DNA from: Ventosimonas gracilis
Lineage (GTDB): Bacteria > Pseudomonadota > Gammaproteobacteria > Pseudomonadales > Pseudomonadaceae
Length of the DNA stretch: 57,144 nt
Reading direction: 5' to 3'
Assembly: GCF_001580025.1 (NCBI RefSeq)
Contig: NZ_LSZO01000059.1
Location: forward strand, 1-57,144
Shown: piece after piece, positions 45,315-53,736 of the stretch
Numbering within the stretch: position 1 is the stretch's first letter
Layout of the letters: every line of letters begins with the position of its first letter
Notes under the pieces: generated by a model
Told to the model about the DNA's origin: nothing
The model's input: the letters and a program-made list of their open reading frames with translations, nothing else
The model's database searches: none
Translations under genes and position numbers: made by a program

Positions 45315-47338
45315 TGAGCAATCCCTTGCTGAGCGACTTTGACCTACCGCCTTGGTCTGCCATTAAACCTTGCCATGTGGAACCGGCGATTGACAGCATC
45401 CTCGCCGAAAACCGCAAAAATATCGACGAACTGCTGCAAAACCAACCCCATCCGCCGACCTGGCAATCACTGGTACAGCCGCTGGAAGCATTAGACGCCA
45501 AGCTTTCCCGTGCCTTTGGTCCGGTTTCGCATTTAAATGCCGTATGCAACAACCAAGAACTGCGCACGGCTTATGAAAACTGCCTGCCGAAAATTTCCGC
45601 CTACAGCACTGAACTTGGGCAGAACAAGCGGCTATTTGCGGCGTACCAAGCGCTTTCGCAGGACAAAAGCTTAAATCTTGCCCAACAAACCATTGTTAAA
45701 AACAGCTTGCGCGACTTTCGCCTGTCCGGCATTGATTTGCCACAAGAGTCGCAACAACGCTTTGCGCAAATCCAGCAAGAGCTGGCAGAACTCACCAGCC
45801 GTTTTTCCAATCAATTACTCGACGCGACCGAACACTGGCATCAACTGATTACCGATGAAGCCGAGCTTTGTGGCGTGCCGGAGCTTGCCAAAGCGCAGAT
45901 GCAGCAAGCCGCAGAGCGCAAAAACCAGCAAGGCTGGCGGGTTTCGCTGGAATACCCCTGCTACCACGCGGTAATGACCTACGCCGATAACCGCGCCTTG
46001 CGCGAGACCGTCTACCGCGCCCACGCGACCCGCGCCTCAGATCAAGGGCCAAATGCCGGTCAATTCGATAACGGCCCACTGATGCAGCAAATCCTAAGGC
46101 TACGCGAAGAAGAGGCCAAGCTGCTGGGTTTTGCCCATTACGCGGAACTTTCCCTGCAAAGCAAAATGGCCGAATCGCCGCAGCAAGTGATCGGCTTTTT
46201 ACAAGACCTCGCCGAGCGCAGCCGCGCCTTTGCGCTAAACGATTTAGCCGAACTTAAAGCCTTTGCCGAAGCATCAGGCCAAAGCGACCTGCAAAGTTGG
46301 GACATCAGTTACTTCAGCGAAAAACTGCAACAACGCCGTTTTAGCCTGTCGCAAGAAGCGCTGCGTGCTTATTTCCCCATCGATAAGGTGCTGTCTGGCC
46401 TGTTTGCCATAGTGCATAAGCTCTATGGGATTGAAGTGACCGAATTGCAGCACTTTGAGCGCTGGCATCAAGACGTTCGCCTGTTTGCCATAGTCGAAAA
46501 AGGCGAGCCGATTGGCCGCTTTTACCTTGACCTGTACGCCCGCGAAGGCAAACGCGGCGGCGCCTGGATGGATAACGCGCGAGACCGCCGCCGCGATAAA
46601 AACGGCGCACTGATACGCCCGGATGCTTATCTGGTCTGCAACTTCAGCCCGCCGGCAACGGGCAAACCTGCGCTTTTAACCCATGATGACGTCATCACGC
46701 TGTTCCATGAGTTTGGCCATGGCCTGCATCATCTATTAAGTGAAGTTGACCAATTGGACGCTTCCGGTATCAACGGCGTGGCTTGGGATGCGGTCGAGCT
46801 GCCCAGCCAATTTATGGAAAACTGGTGCTGGCAGAGCGAGGCGCTTTCGCTGATTTCTTCCCATTATCAAACGGGCGAGCCGCTGCCGACTGAATTGCTC
46901 AGCAGCATGCTGGCCGCGCGCAATTTTCAGTCCGCATTGATGATGCTAAGGCAGTTGGAGTTTTCCCTGTTCGACCTTGAACTGCACCAAAATCAAGACG
47001 GCAAAAGCGTGCAGCAAGTGCTGGATGAAGTGCGCAAGCGCATCGCGGTACTTATTCCACCGAGCTGGAACCGCTTTGCCAACAGCTTCTCGCATATCTT
47101 CGCCGGTGGTTATGCCGCCGGTTATTACAGCTATAAATGGGCAGAAGTGCTCTCGGCGGATGCTTTTGCCCGTTTTGAAGAGGATGGTCTGTTTAATGCA
47201 GAGACCGGACGCGCCTTTCGGGGTGCCATTTTGGCAAGCGGCGGCAGCGAAGAAGCGATGGATTTATTTGTGCGCTTTCGTGGTCGCAAACCTTCCATCG
47301 ACGCGCTACTGCGTCACTCGGGATTAACCGATGATTAA
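45314..47338 (+). CDS. prlC: Oligopeptidase A (M3 family)
   Basis: 674 residues against 680 in E. coli. A cytoplasmic zinc metallopeptidase that degrades short peptides, including cleaved signal peptides. The zinc motif HEFGHGLHH (HExxH) is followed by the third ligand region around ELPSQFMENW. HDDVITLF, the acidic helix before it, and the C-terminal FAGGYAAGYYSYKWAEVL block are family-typical. Coupled to waaA upstream and overlaps yheV by eight bases. Confidence 0.97.
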   Translation: MSNPLLSDFDLPPWSAIKPCHVEPAIDSILAENRKNIDELLQNQPHPPTWQSLVQPLEALDAKLSRAFGPVSHLNAVCNNQELRTAYENCLPKISAYSTELGQNKRLFAAYQALSQDKSLNLAQQTIVKNSLRDFRLSGIDLPQESQQRFAQIQQELAELTSRFSNQLLDATEHWHQLITDEAELCGVPELAKAQMQQAAERKNQQGWRVSLEYPCYHAVMTYADNRALRETVYRAHATRASDQGPNAGQFDNGPLMQQILRLREEEAKLLGFAHYAELSLQSKMAESPQQVIGFLQDLAERSRAFALNDLAELKAFAEASGQSDLQSWDISYFSEKLQQRRFSLSQEALRAYFPIDKVLSGLFAIVHKLYGIEVTELQHFERWHQDVRLFAIVEKGEPIGRFYLDLYAREGKRGGAWMDNARDRRRDKNGALIRPDAYLVCNFSPPATGKPALLTHDDVITLFHEFGHGLHHLLSEVDQLDASGINGVAWDAVELPSQFMENWCWQSEALSLISSHYQTGEPLPTELLSSMLAARNFQSALMMLRQLEFSLFDLELHQNQDGKSVQQVLDEVRKRIAVLIPPSWNRFANSFSHIFAGGYAAGYYSYKWAEVLSADAFARFEEDGLFNAETGRAFRGAILASGGSEEAMDLFVRFRGRKPSIDALLRHSGLTDD

Positions 47339-47519
47339 GCGCTTTATCGCCAGTGCCGTCTGCCCTGATTGCGCAGCAATGGACAGCATCCGCGTCTGGC
47401 AAGAAAACGGCATTTACCAGCGCGAATGCGTACGCTGCGGCCATTACCGGCGACTGGATGAAACACCGCCGCCCGCCCCTGCCCCACAGCCAGTGCAGCC
47501 GGTTAAATTTGTGCCATGA
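47331..47519 (+). CDS. yheV: YheV-family zinc-ribbon protein
   Basis: 62 residues. Two Cys pairs, CPDC (residues about 11-14) and CVRC (about 33-36), form a likely zinc ribbon; the tail is Pro-rich. MIKRFIASAVCPDCAAMD matches the family start. It follows prlC as in other gammaproteobacteria, overlapping it by eight bases. Function in the family is not established. Confidence 0.9.
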   Translation: MIKRFIASAVCPDCAAMDSIRVWQENGIYQRECVRCGHYRRLDETPPPAPAPQPVQPVKFVP

Positions 47520-48148
47520 GCGAGTTTCTCGCCGTCGCCGCCTTGCACCTGCTCGCCGTTGCCCTGCCGGGGCCTGATTTTGCCGTGATCTTGCGCCAGA
47601 GCCTGCACTTTGGGCGGCGCATCGGCATATTGACTGCCCTTGGCATTGGCGCGGGGATTTGCGTACATGTGCTGTACAGCTTGATCGGCGTCGCGGCACT
47701 GCTGCAAAGCAGCGCCTGGCTGATGCGCAGCGCCGAACTCTTGGGCGCGGGCTGGTTGCTGTATTTGGGGATGATGTTTATCCGCCCGTGCAAAACCACA
47801 GCACAAACGGCCGATAACCATAAGGCCAGCGCCGCCCATCCCGCCCGCGCTTTTGCCTTGGGCTTTATGACCAACGCCACCAATCCCAAAGCCCCGCTTT
47901 TTTTCCTCGCCCTGTTTACCAGCGTGGTCAGCAGCCAAACGCCGCTTTCCGTACGCCTGCTCTATGGCCTTTGGATGTGCCTGGCAACCGCGCTCTGGTT
48001 TGTACTGGTCAGCCTGCTATTTACCCAGCCTAAATTGCACCAGCGCTTTTTGCGCCTATCACGCACGCTGGAAACGGCAATGGGCTTTTTGTTAATAGCG
48101 TTTTCGCTCAGACTGTTTTGGCAGGTTGCGAACGGAATAGTCGAATAA
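47516..48148 (+). CDS. LysE/RhtB-family exporter
   Basis: 210 residues with six predicted helices. N-terminal ALPGPDFAVILRQSLHFGRRIGILTALGIGAG is the LysE hallmark, shown here as LPGPDFAVILRQSL. GFMTNATNPKAPLFFLALF is the second conserved segment. Members export amino acids such as lysine, threonine or homoserine lactones; the substrate is not evident. Overlaps yheV by four bases, so part of the waaA-prlC-yheV operon. Confidence 0.9.
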   Translation: MSEFLAVAALHLLAVALPGPDFAVILRQSLHFGRRIGILTALGIGAGICVHVLYSLIGVAALLQSSAWLMRSAELLGAGWLLYLGMMFIRPCKTTAQTADNHKASAAHPARAFALGFMTNATNPKAPLFFLALFTSVVSSQTPLSVRLLYGLWMCLATALWFVLVSLLFTQPKLHQRFLRLSRTLETAMGFLLIAFSLRLFWQVANGIVE

Positions 48149-48196
48149 ATCAGCTACCATGCCGCTTTGCCCGCACGGACTATAAGGAAGTTCGCC

Positions 48197-48760
48197 ATGC
48201 CGCCCACCCCCCCAAAAATCCTTTCCAGCCAAATAGTGGCGAAAAGTCGTTTGTTTACCGTGGAGCGACTGGAATTGCGCTTTTCCAATGGTGTGGAGCG
48301 CAGTTATGAACGCCTGGTAGGCAGCGGGCAAATACCGGGGGCGGTGATGGTGGTAGCGCTCGCCGACCGCGAGCATGCCCTTTTGGTCGAGGAATACTGC
48401 GCAGGCAGTGCGGATTATCAACTCTCGCTGCCCAAGGGCTTGATTGAGCCGGGCGAGGATTTTTTGGCAGCGGGAAACCGCGAGCTGCAAGAAGAAGCCG
48501 GTTTTGCCGCCAGAAACCTGGAATATTTAACCGACCTTGGCCTGTCCCCGGCCTATATGAGCCAGCGCATTGCCGTGGTGCTGGCGCGTGACCTGTACCA
48601 GCAGCGCCTGCCCGGTGACGAGCCAGAGCCGATGCGCCTGGATAAAATCAGCCTGCACAACCTGTACAGTCTGCTCAGCAACCCACAATTTACCGATGGC
48701 CGCGCCTTGGCTGCGCTCTATCTGACACGTGATTTATTACAACAGCGAGGTGAACTATGA
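48197..48760 (+). CDS. nudE: ADP compounds hydrolase NudE
   Basis: 187 residues from the ATG at 48197 (AAGGAAG upstream). The Nudix box reads G-x5-E-x7-RELQEEAGF within GLIEPGEDFLAAGNRELQ and EEAGF, all catalytic Glu residues present. N-terminal VAKSRLFTVERLELRFSNG is NudE-specific. Hydrolyses ADP-ribose, Ap3A and NADH-type compounds. Its stop overlaps the cysQ start by four bases, the usual nudE-cysQ pair. Confidence 0.94.
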   Translation: MPPTPPKILSSQIVAKSRLFTVERLELRFSNGVERSYERLVGSGQIPGAVMVVALADREHALLVEEYCAGSADYQLSLPKGLIEPGEDFLAAGNRELQEEAGFAARNLEYLTDLGLSPAYMSQRIAVVLARDLYQQRLPGDEPEPMRLDKISLHNLYSLLSNPQFTDGRALAALYLTRDLLQQRGEL

Positions 48761-49620
48761 GCCATCCCCATCCCTTACTGCCCGCCGTTATCCAGGCGGT
48801 TAAAGAAGCCGGCGAGGCGATTTTGCCTTACTGGCGCAGTACGCTTGCCGTAACGCAAAAAGCCGATGACTCACCGGTGACTGAGGCCGATTTAGCCGCC
48901 CATCAACTGCTGGTTCAACGCTTAAGCCAAATCGCACCGGATATTGCCATTTTGTCGGAAGAAGACTGCAAAATTCCGCTCGATACGCGCAAAAACTGGC
49001 AGCGCTGGTGGCTGATTGATCCGCTGGACGGCACCCGCAGTTTTATCCGAGGCAGCGAAGAATTTACCGTTAATGTCGCGCTGATTGAGCAAGGTCGCGT
49101 GGTCTTTGGCGTGGTCGGCCAGCCAACGAGCGGCTGCCTCTGGTGGGGCGGGGCGGGTTTAGGCAGCTTTGTTTGCCCGCCGGGAGAAGCCGCGCAGATG
49201 CTGTTTATTGGCCAGCCGCCCGCCACCGGTTTTACCCTTTCGACCAACCGCACACACAGCAATCCCGCGCAAGATGCCTTGATCAAAGCCATCGAGATGC
49301 GCTTTGCCGTGCAGCGGCAAAAAGCCTCAAGCTCGCTAAAAATGTGCCTGCTGGCCGAAGGCAAAGTCGACCTCTACCCGCGCCTGGCCCCCACTTCACA
49401 GTGGGATACCGCCGCCGCGCAAGGCGTACTCGAAGGTGCAGGCGGCTTGGTAGTGGATGCACAGGGCGAGCCGCTTAGCTATTCGCCCAAAGAAAGTCTG
49501 CTCAACCCCGGCTTTATCTCCCTGCCCGCTGCCGCCTCTTGGCGTGAGGAGGTATTGCAGCTTGCACGGGATGCGTTATCAACCAATGGCATCCCAAGCG
49601 GATTTGATACGCAACAGTAG
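48757..49620 (+). CDS. cysQ: 3'(2'),5'-bisphosphate nucleotidase CysQ
   Basis: 287 residues. Removes the 3'-phosphate from PAP, the by-product of sulfate assimilation. Metal-binding motifs are SEEDC, DPLDGTRSF and, near the C-terminus, WDTAAAQGVLEGAGG. Cytoplasmic, FIG superfamily fold. The last 42 bases overlap the 3' end of fliS, which is read on the other strand. Confidence 0.95.
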   Translation: MSHPHPLLPAVIQAVKEAGEAILPYWRSTLAVTQKADDSPVTEADLAAHQLLVQRLSQIAPDIAILSEEDCKIPLDTRKNWQRWWLIDPLDGTRSFIRGSEEFTVNVALIEQGRVVFGVVGQPTSGCLWWGGAGLGSFVCPPGEAAQMLFIGQPPATGFTLSTNRTHSNPAQDALIKAIEMRFAVQRQKASSSLKMCLLAEGKVDLYPRLAPTSQWDTAAAQGVLEGAGGLVVDAQGEPLSYSPKESLLNPGFISLPAAASWREEVLQLARDALSTNGIPSGFDTQQ

Positions 49621-49965
49621 CGCGCTGGTCTCCAGGAGCGCCGCTTCCAGCGTCTTTGCGTCTTCACGCGAGGCTTTAAGCAGGCGGCGCGTCATATAGT
49701 CGTACAGCTTAGCCAGATTGGCAGCGAGTTTGCCGCCCACCTTAAAGTTAAGCCCCTCGTGCAGAGCGCTGATAATGGCAATAGCCTTACCCAGCGCCTC
49801 GCCTTTTTGCGCCATATCACCGCGTGCCAGCGCCCCGCGTGCTTCGGCAAGGCGCGCCAGAGCGCCTTCCATCAGCATTTGAATCAAGCGGTGCGGGCTT
49901 GCCTGCTGCACTTGCAGCTCTGTTCCATTGCGCTGGTATTGACGCAGCGCATGCAGTGCGTTCAT
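49579..49965 (-). CDS. fliS: Flagellin export chaperone FliS
   Basis: 128 residues from the ATG at 49965. Binds the C-terminal end of flagellin and stops it polymerising in the cytoplasm. ASPHRLIQMLMEGALARLAEA is the family signature, and the rest is helical, ending in RIKSAWDAIG. Ten bases after fliD, with the fliC-fliD-fliS order conserved. Its 3' end is antisense to cysQ for 42 bases. Confidence 0.93.
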   Translation of the reverse strand: MNALHALRQYQRNGTELQVQQASPHRLIQMLMEGALARLAEARGALARGDMAQKGEALGKAIAIISALHEGLNFKVGGKLAANLAKLYDYMTRRLLKASREDAKTLEAALLETSALLLRIKSAWDAIG

Positions 49966-49975
49966 CGCTTCACTC

Positions 49976-51319
49976 CTAAACCATGCCGAGCAGGCCATTC
50001 AAGCTGCCGCTGGTTTTTTGCAATTGGCTGATCATGCGATCCATAGCGATGAATTTGGCGTAGAGGTTTTTCTCCACCGACTGCATGCGCAAATTAAGCG
50101 CTTCCAGTTGGTTTTTTACGCTGTCTCTGGTTTTTTGTTCGCCGTTAATACGGGTTTCTAAAATGCCGCCTTTTTCACTATAGCTTTGAATGCTTTTTTC
50201 AAGGCGGCTCATCAGGCCGTTTTCACCGCTTAAAAATGCAGTGGCCGCTTGGTACTGTTCGGTTAAGGCTTTATCGAGTTTTTTATCATCGACTTTTAGC
50301 TTGCCGTCTCTTTCGCAGCTAATGCCCAAATCCGCCAATACGCGCAGCTCACCGGTCATGGCGGTGGAAAAAGTCGCACTTAACCCATTTTGCAGATGAC
50401 GCAGGGTGGAATCACCGGTCAATTTGCCGACCAAAGGCTCACCGCCTTCAACCGGCACCACGCGCCCTAATTCGCCGAAGGTGCTCTGTAATTTGTTATA
50501 GGCGCCTACAAAGGTATGCAATGCCTTTTTAATATCGACTTGATTACTTTCGATCGTTAGGGTAAGTGGTTTTTCAGTCACTTCAGTGAGTTTAAAGTTC
50601 ACCCCTTCAATAACATCTTTAATGTCGTTGGAGGCACTTTCCATTGGCAGGCCGTCGATGGTAAAACGGGCATTGCTGGCTTGTTGTAAAACTTCTTTTT
50701 TATCGCCCAATGCGTTTAATTGTTTATCGCTGGAACTCACCAAAAACTGTAAATCATTGCCCTCGCCGCCTTCTTTGGCAGAAAATATTAAACGACTTTC
50801 GCCGCTTTTCGGGTCATTAACAAGACCCGCGCTAATGCCTTGGTCTTTAAACCGGGTATTGATTTGCTGTTGTAACTCGCCCAGCGTAGTTCCCGCTTTA
50901 ACCTCCATTGAATAGACTTTATCGGCTAAATGAATGTCTATTTTGCCGCCTTCGCTAAATGGGGTATCCGCGCCACCTTTAACAGCGCCGCTGGCGATTT
51001 TGCTGCTTTTGGCAAGCTCAATAACTTGCAACTGATACTGCCCGAGTTTGGCTTTGCTGTCTGCGGAAACTTCAATGCCCTGTCCGCCGCTAACACGGGC
51101 GTTACGCTGGTTAAACAGTTTTGCTGATTTAAGTGCTTCAAGCGCGTCTGCAAATTCTGCCAGCGCACCTTTTAATGTACCGAGCGCGGAAATTTTCGCC
51201 GTCGCCGTATCGTCCAGGCGCTTAAGCTGCGCCGCCTTGGGCGCGGCTTCTGCCGTGACCGAGGCTTTAACAATCTCATCGATATTGATGCCTGAACCAA
51301 TACCTGCAATACCACTCAT
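49976..51319 (-). CDS. fliD: Flagellar hook-associated protein 2 (filament cap)
   Basis: 447 residues. The cap that folds flagellin at the filament tip. Starts GIAGIGSGINIDEIVKASV, as in most FliD proteins, with coiled-coil ends (about residues 30-70 and 385-435) and variable domains between, and ends QLQKTSGSLNGLLGMV. GGGAGGT lies just upstream of its ATG, immediately behind the terminator after fliC, so fliD may depend on read-through or on a promoter within 51320-51388. Confidence 0.94.
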   Translation of the reverse strand: MSGIAGIGSGINIDEIVKASVTAEAAPKAAQLKRLDDTATAKISALGTLKGALAEFADALEALKSAKLFNQRNARVSGGQGIEVSADSKAKLGQYQLQVIELAKSSKIASGAVKGGADTPFSEGGKIDIHLADKVYSMEVKAGTTLGELQQQINTRFKDQGISAGLVNDPKSGESRLIFSAKEGGEGNDLQFLVSSSDKQLNALGDKKEVLQQASNARFTIDGLPMESASNDIKDVIEGVNFKLTEVTEKPLTLTIESNQVDIKKALHTFVGAYNKLQSTFGELGRVVPVEGGEPLVGKLTGDSTLRHLQNGLSATFSTAMTGELRVLADLGISCERDGKLKVDDKKLDKALTEQYQAATAFLSGENGLMSRLEKSIQSYSEKGGILETRINGEQKTRDSVKNQLEALNLRMQSVEKNLYAKFIAMDRMISQLQKTSGSLNGLLGMV

Positions 51320-51343
51320 CTGCTTACCTCCCTAAAAAGCCAC

Positions 51344-51378
51344 CCGCTCCCCGGCCCTTGGGAGAGGCCGGGGAGCGG
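51344..51378 (-). terminator. Intrinsic terminator between fliC and fliD
   Basis: CCGCTCCCCGGCC (51344-51356) and GGCCGGGGAGCGG (51366-51378) form a perfect 13-bp stem with a 9-base loop. On the minus strand GGGTGG then T5 follow, and the fliD ribosome-binding site begins right after. Expected to favour abundant flagellin message with less cap protein. Confidence 0.8.
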
Positions 51379-51388
51379 GGAGTCTCGC

Positions 51389-52615
51389 TTAACGCAGCAG
51401 GTTAAGTACCGCCTGCGGCAGTTGGTTGGCCTGCGCCAAAATCGCCGTGCCGGCTTGTTGCAAGATTTGGTTTTTGGTGAGATTCGCCGTTTCTGCGGCA
51501 AAATCGGTGTCTTGCAAACGACCACGCGCCGCAGAGACGTTCTCGCCAATGTTTTGCAGGTTGGCGATAGTGTTCTCAAAACGGTTTTGCACCGCACCCA
51601 ACTGCGCACGCTGCGCGTCAATCGCCTGAATCGACTGGTCGATAATAATGACCGCTTCCTGGGCGCTCTTGGCATCCGCCAAGTTGATGTCTTTAACGCG
51701 GTTGTTGGTCGCCGTGGTCAATGTCACCTCAGTAGCCAGTGCGTCTGACTTGGCATCGGGCACGGGCTCTTTATCGACTGGCTTTAGCGCTTTTTCTGCA
51801 TCAGCTACGTTGCTGGCGGAGGCGTATTCAAGCTTGATGTCAGCCGCCACAGCGGCCGTGACCAAATCCAAATCGCCGTCTTTATTGATAAAAGCGCCCA
51901 CGCCAATATTGGCATCGTTAATCAGATTGGCTAGACCCTGTACTTGCTCTTCTGCACTTACACCTTCGCCCAATTGGCTGCTGAAGGTGCGCGTTTCGCC
52001 GCCTACCGTCAGGCTGATGGCAAAGGCTTTGGCCTCGGCCTGGTCGCCTTCACTGGCAGAAGCGGCAATTTCGTCCTTTTTAATGCTGCCGGTGCTGTAG
52101 CTGGCTTTCAGCGCTGAAGTGCTCATTTCGTCGAACTTGACGCTGATGGTTTCATTCGCCGCGCTGCCGACCTGGAAGGTGGTGGTGCCAAAGCTGCCGT
52201 CGAGCAGTTTTTTGCCACCGAAGGTGGTGGTATTGGCGATACGGTCGAGTTCTTTTTTAAGCTCGGCGGTTTCCGCGTTCAGCGCTTTACGCTCTTCGGC
52301 GCTGTTAGAGCCGTTAGCCGCTTGCAGCGCCAAATCACGCATGCGCTGCAAAATGCTGGTGGACTGTTGCAATGCACCTTCTGCGGTCTGCGCCATCGAG
52401 ATACCGTCTTTGGTGTTTTTAACCGCGACATTCAAACCGTTAATCTGGCTGGTCAGACGGTTGGCAATTTGCAGTCCGGCGGCATCGTCTTTGGCGCTGT
52501 TGATACGGCTGCCGGTGGACAGGCGCTGCAAGGAAGTATCCAAAGCGCCAGAAGAAGTGTTCAGGTTACGTTGGGTATTTAAAGAAGCAATATTGGTATT
52601 GACGGTTAAAGCCAC
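51389..52615 (-). CDS. fliC: Flagellin
   Basis: 408 residues of filament protein. The conserved N-terminal D0/D1 helices ([40 protein letters not shown]) and the C-terminal D1/D0 helices ([20 protein letters not shown] form, here [20 protein letters not shown]) flank a variable central region of about residues 175-300 rich in Ala, Glu and Lys. This central region is short compared with enteric flagellins. Exported by the flagellar type III apparatus; no cleaved signal. Has a consensus sigma-28 promoter upstream and a terminator behind. Confidence 0.96.
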   Translation of the reverse strand: MALTVNTNIASLNTQRNLNTSSGALDTSLQRLSTGSRINSAKDDAAGLQIANRLTSQINGLNVAVKNTKDGISMAQTAEGALQQSTSILQRMRDLALQAANGSNSAEERKALNAETAELKKELDRIANTTTFGGKKLLDGSFGTTTFQVGSAANETISVKFDEMSTSALKASYSTGSIKKDEIAASASEGDQAEAKAFAISLTVGGETRTFSSQLGEGVSAEEQVQGLANLINDANIGVGAFINKDGDLDLVTAAVAADIKLEYASASNVADAEKALKPVDKEPVPDAKSDALATEVTLTTATNNRVKDINLADAKSAQEAVIIIDQSIQAIDAQRAQLGAVQNRFENTIANLQNIGENVSAARGRLQDTDFAAETANLTKNQILQQAGTAILAQANQLPQAVLNLLR

Positions 52616-52695
52616 GTGTTACGCTCCAATGGTTTAAAAGATAAAAGGGTGCATGCAACGGCGTTACTTTGCAGACGTTGCATCACTTAAGACGC

Positions 52696-52722
52696 TTATC
52701 GGCGCGGCTCTTACAAACTTTA
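52696..52722 (-). promoter_or_regulatory. Sigma-28 (FliA) promoter of fliC
   Basis: On the minus strand TAAA (52719-52722), exactly 15 bases, GCCGATAA (52696-52703): a perfect match to the FliA consensus TAAA-N15-GCCGATAA. It places the flagellin message start about 75 bases upstream of the ATG. Confidence 0.9.
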
Positions 52723-52762
52723 AACACAGACTCTCTTGCGCAAAAACCCGCGGCATTTTGCG

Positions 52763-52768
52763 TATAAT
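52763..52768 (+). promoter_or_regulatory. Possible -10 box for ribF-ileS-lspA
   Basis: A perfect TATAAT 29 bases before the ribF ATG. No convincing -35 box lies at 16-18 bases, so the assignment is tentative. It is the only promoter-like signal in the short gap to the fliC promoter. Confidence 0.4.
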
Positions 52769-52797
52769 TGCGGGCTTTTCCGTCTATTGAGCGCGTT

Positions 52798-53736
52798 ATG
52801 CAGTGGGTTCGTGGCCTTTACAACTTAAGCGAAGGACATTCGGGCTGTGTCGCCACTATTGGTAATTTCGATGGCGTACATATCGGCCATCGGGCGATTT
52901 TGTCGCGCCTTTGCGAACGCGCCCGCGACTTTGCTTTACCCAGCGCAGTGGTGTTGTTTGAGCCGCAGCCGCGCGAATATTTTTCCCCAGAAAACGCACC
53001 GGCGCGGCTTTCCAGACTGCGTGACAAGTTGACCGAGTTTGCCGCACTTAATATCGACCAAGTGCTGATACTCGCCTTTAACCGCCGTCTTAGCCAGTTA
53101 TCTGCCGAAGACTTTATCCAGCAAGTCCTCGCGCGTGGTTTGGCGGTCAAGCATCTGGAGGTGGGCGACGATTTTCGTTTCGGCGCAAAGCGTCGCGGGG
53201 ATTTTGCCCTGCTCGAACAAATCGGCAAACAACAGGGGTTTGCCGTAGAAGCCGCACAAACCGTGCTATTTGAAGGCGAGCGCGTGAGCAGCAGCCGGGT
53301 AAGATGCGCGCTTGCAGCGGGCGATTTTGCGCAGGCCAAGGCGCTTTTGGGTCGCCCGTTTGCGATAACTGGCCGCGTGATTGAAGGACAAAAACTCGCC
53401 GCCACACTCGGCACGCCGACCGCCAATATCCAGCTTTGCCGAAGGCACGCGCCGCTACATGGCGTGTTTGTGGTTAGCGTTAAATTAAACGGAAAAAACC
53501 TCAAAGGCGTTGCCAATATCGGCACGCGCCCGACCGTTGCCGGTGACGGGCGCGCCCATCTGGAAGTCCATCTGCTGGACTTTTCCGCCAATCTTTATGG
53601 CAAGCGGCTCGCCGTCACCTTCCACCACAAACTGCGCGACGAGCAGCGCTTTGCCTGCCTTGATGCGCTCAAAGCGGCGATTGCTGCCGATATTGCCGCC
53701 GCCCATACTTACCTTTTGCAAAAAACGCCAAGATGA
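52798..53736 (+). CDS. ribF: Bifunctional riboflavin kinase and FAD synthetase
   Basis: 312 residues. Converts riboflavin to FMN and FMN to FAD. N-terminal adenylyltransferase half with [16 protein letters not shown] and [15 protein letters not shown]-terminal kinase half with [21 protein letters not shown] and [15 protein letters not shown]. The ATG at 52798 is chosen because [11 protein letters not shown] aligns with the family start. Upstream of ileS with a four-base overlap; ribF-ileS-lspA is a conserved operon. Confidence 0.96.
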   Translation: MQWVRGLYNLSEGHSGCVATIGNFDGVHIGHRAILSRLCERARDFALPSAVVLFEPQPREYFSPENAPARLSRLRDKLTEFAALNIDQVLILAFNRRLSQLSAEDFIQQVLARGLAVKHLEVGDDFRFGAKRRGDFALLEQIGKQQGFAVEAAQTVLFEGERVSSSRVRCALAAGDFAQAKALLGRPFAITGRVIEGQKLAATLGTPTANIQLCRRHAPLHGVFVVSVKLNGKNLKGVANIGTRPTVAGDGRAHLEVHLLDFSANLYGKRLAVTFHHKLRDEQRFACLDALKAAIAADIAAAHTYLLQKTPR

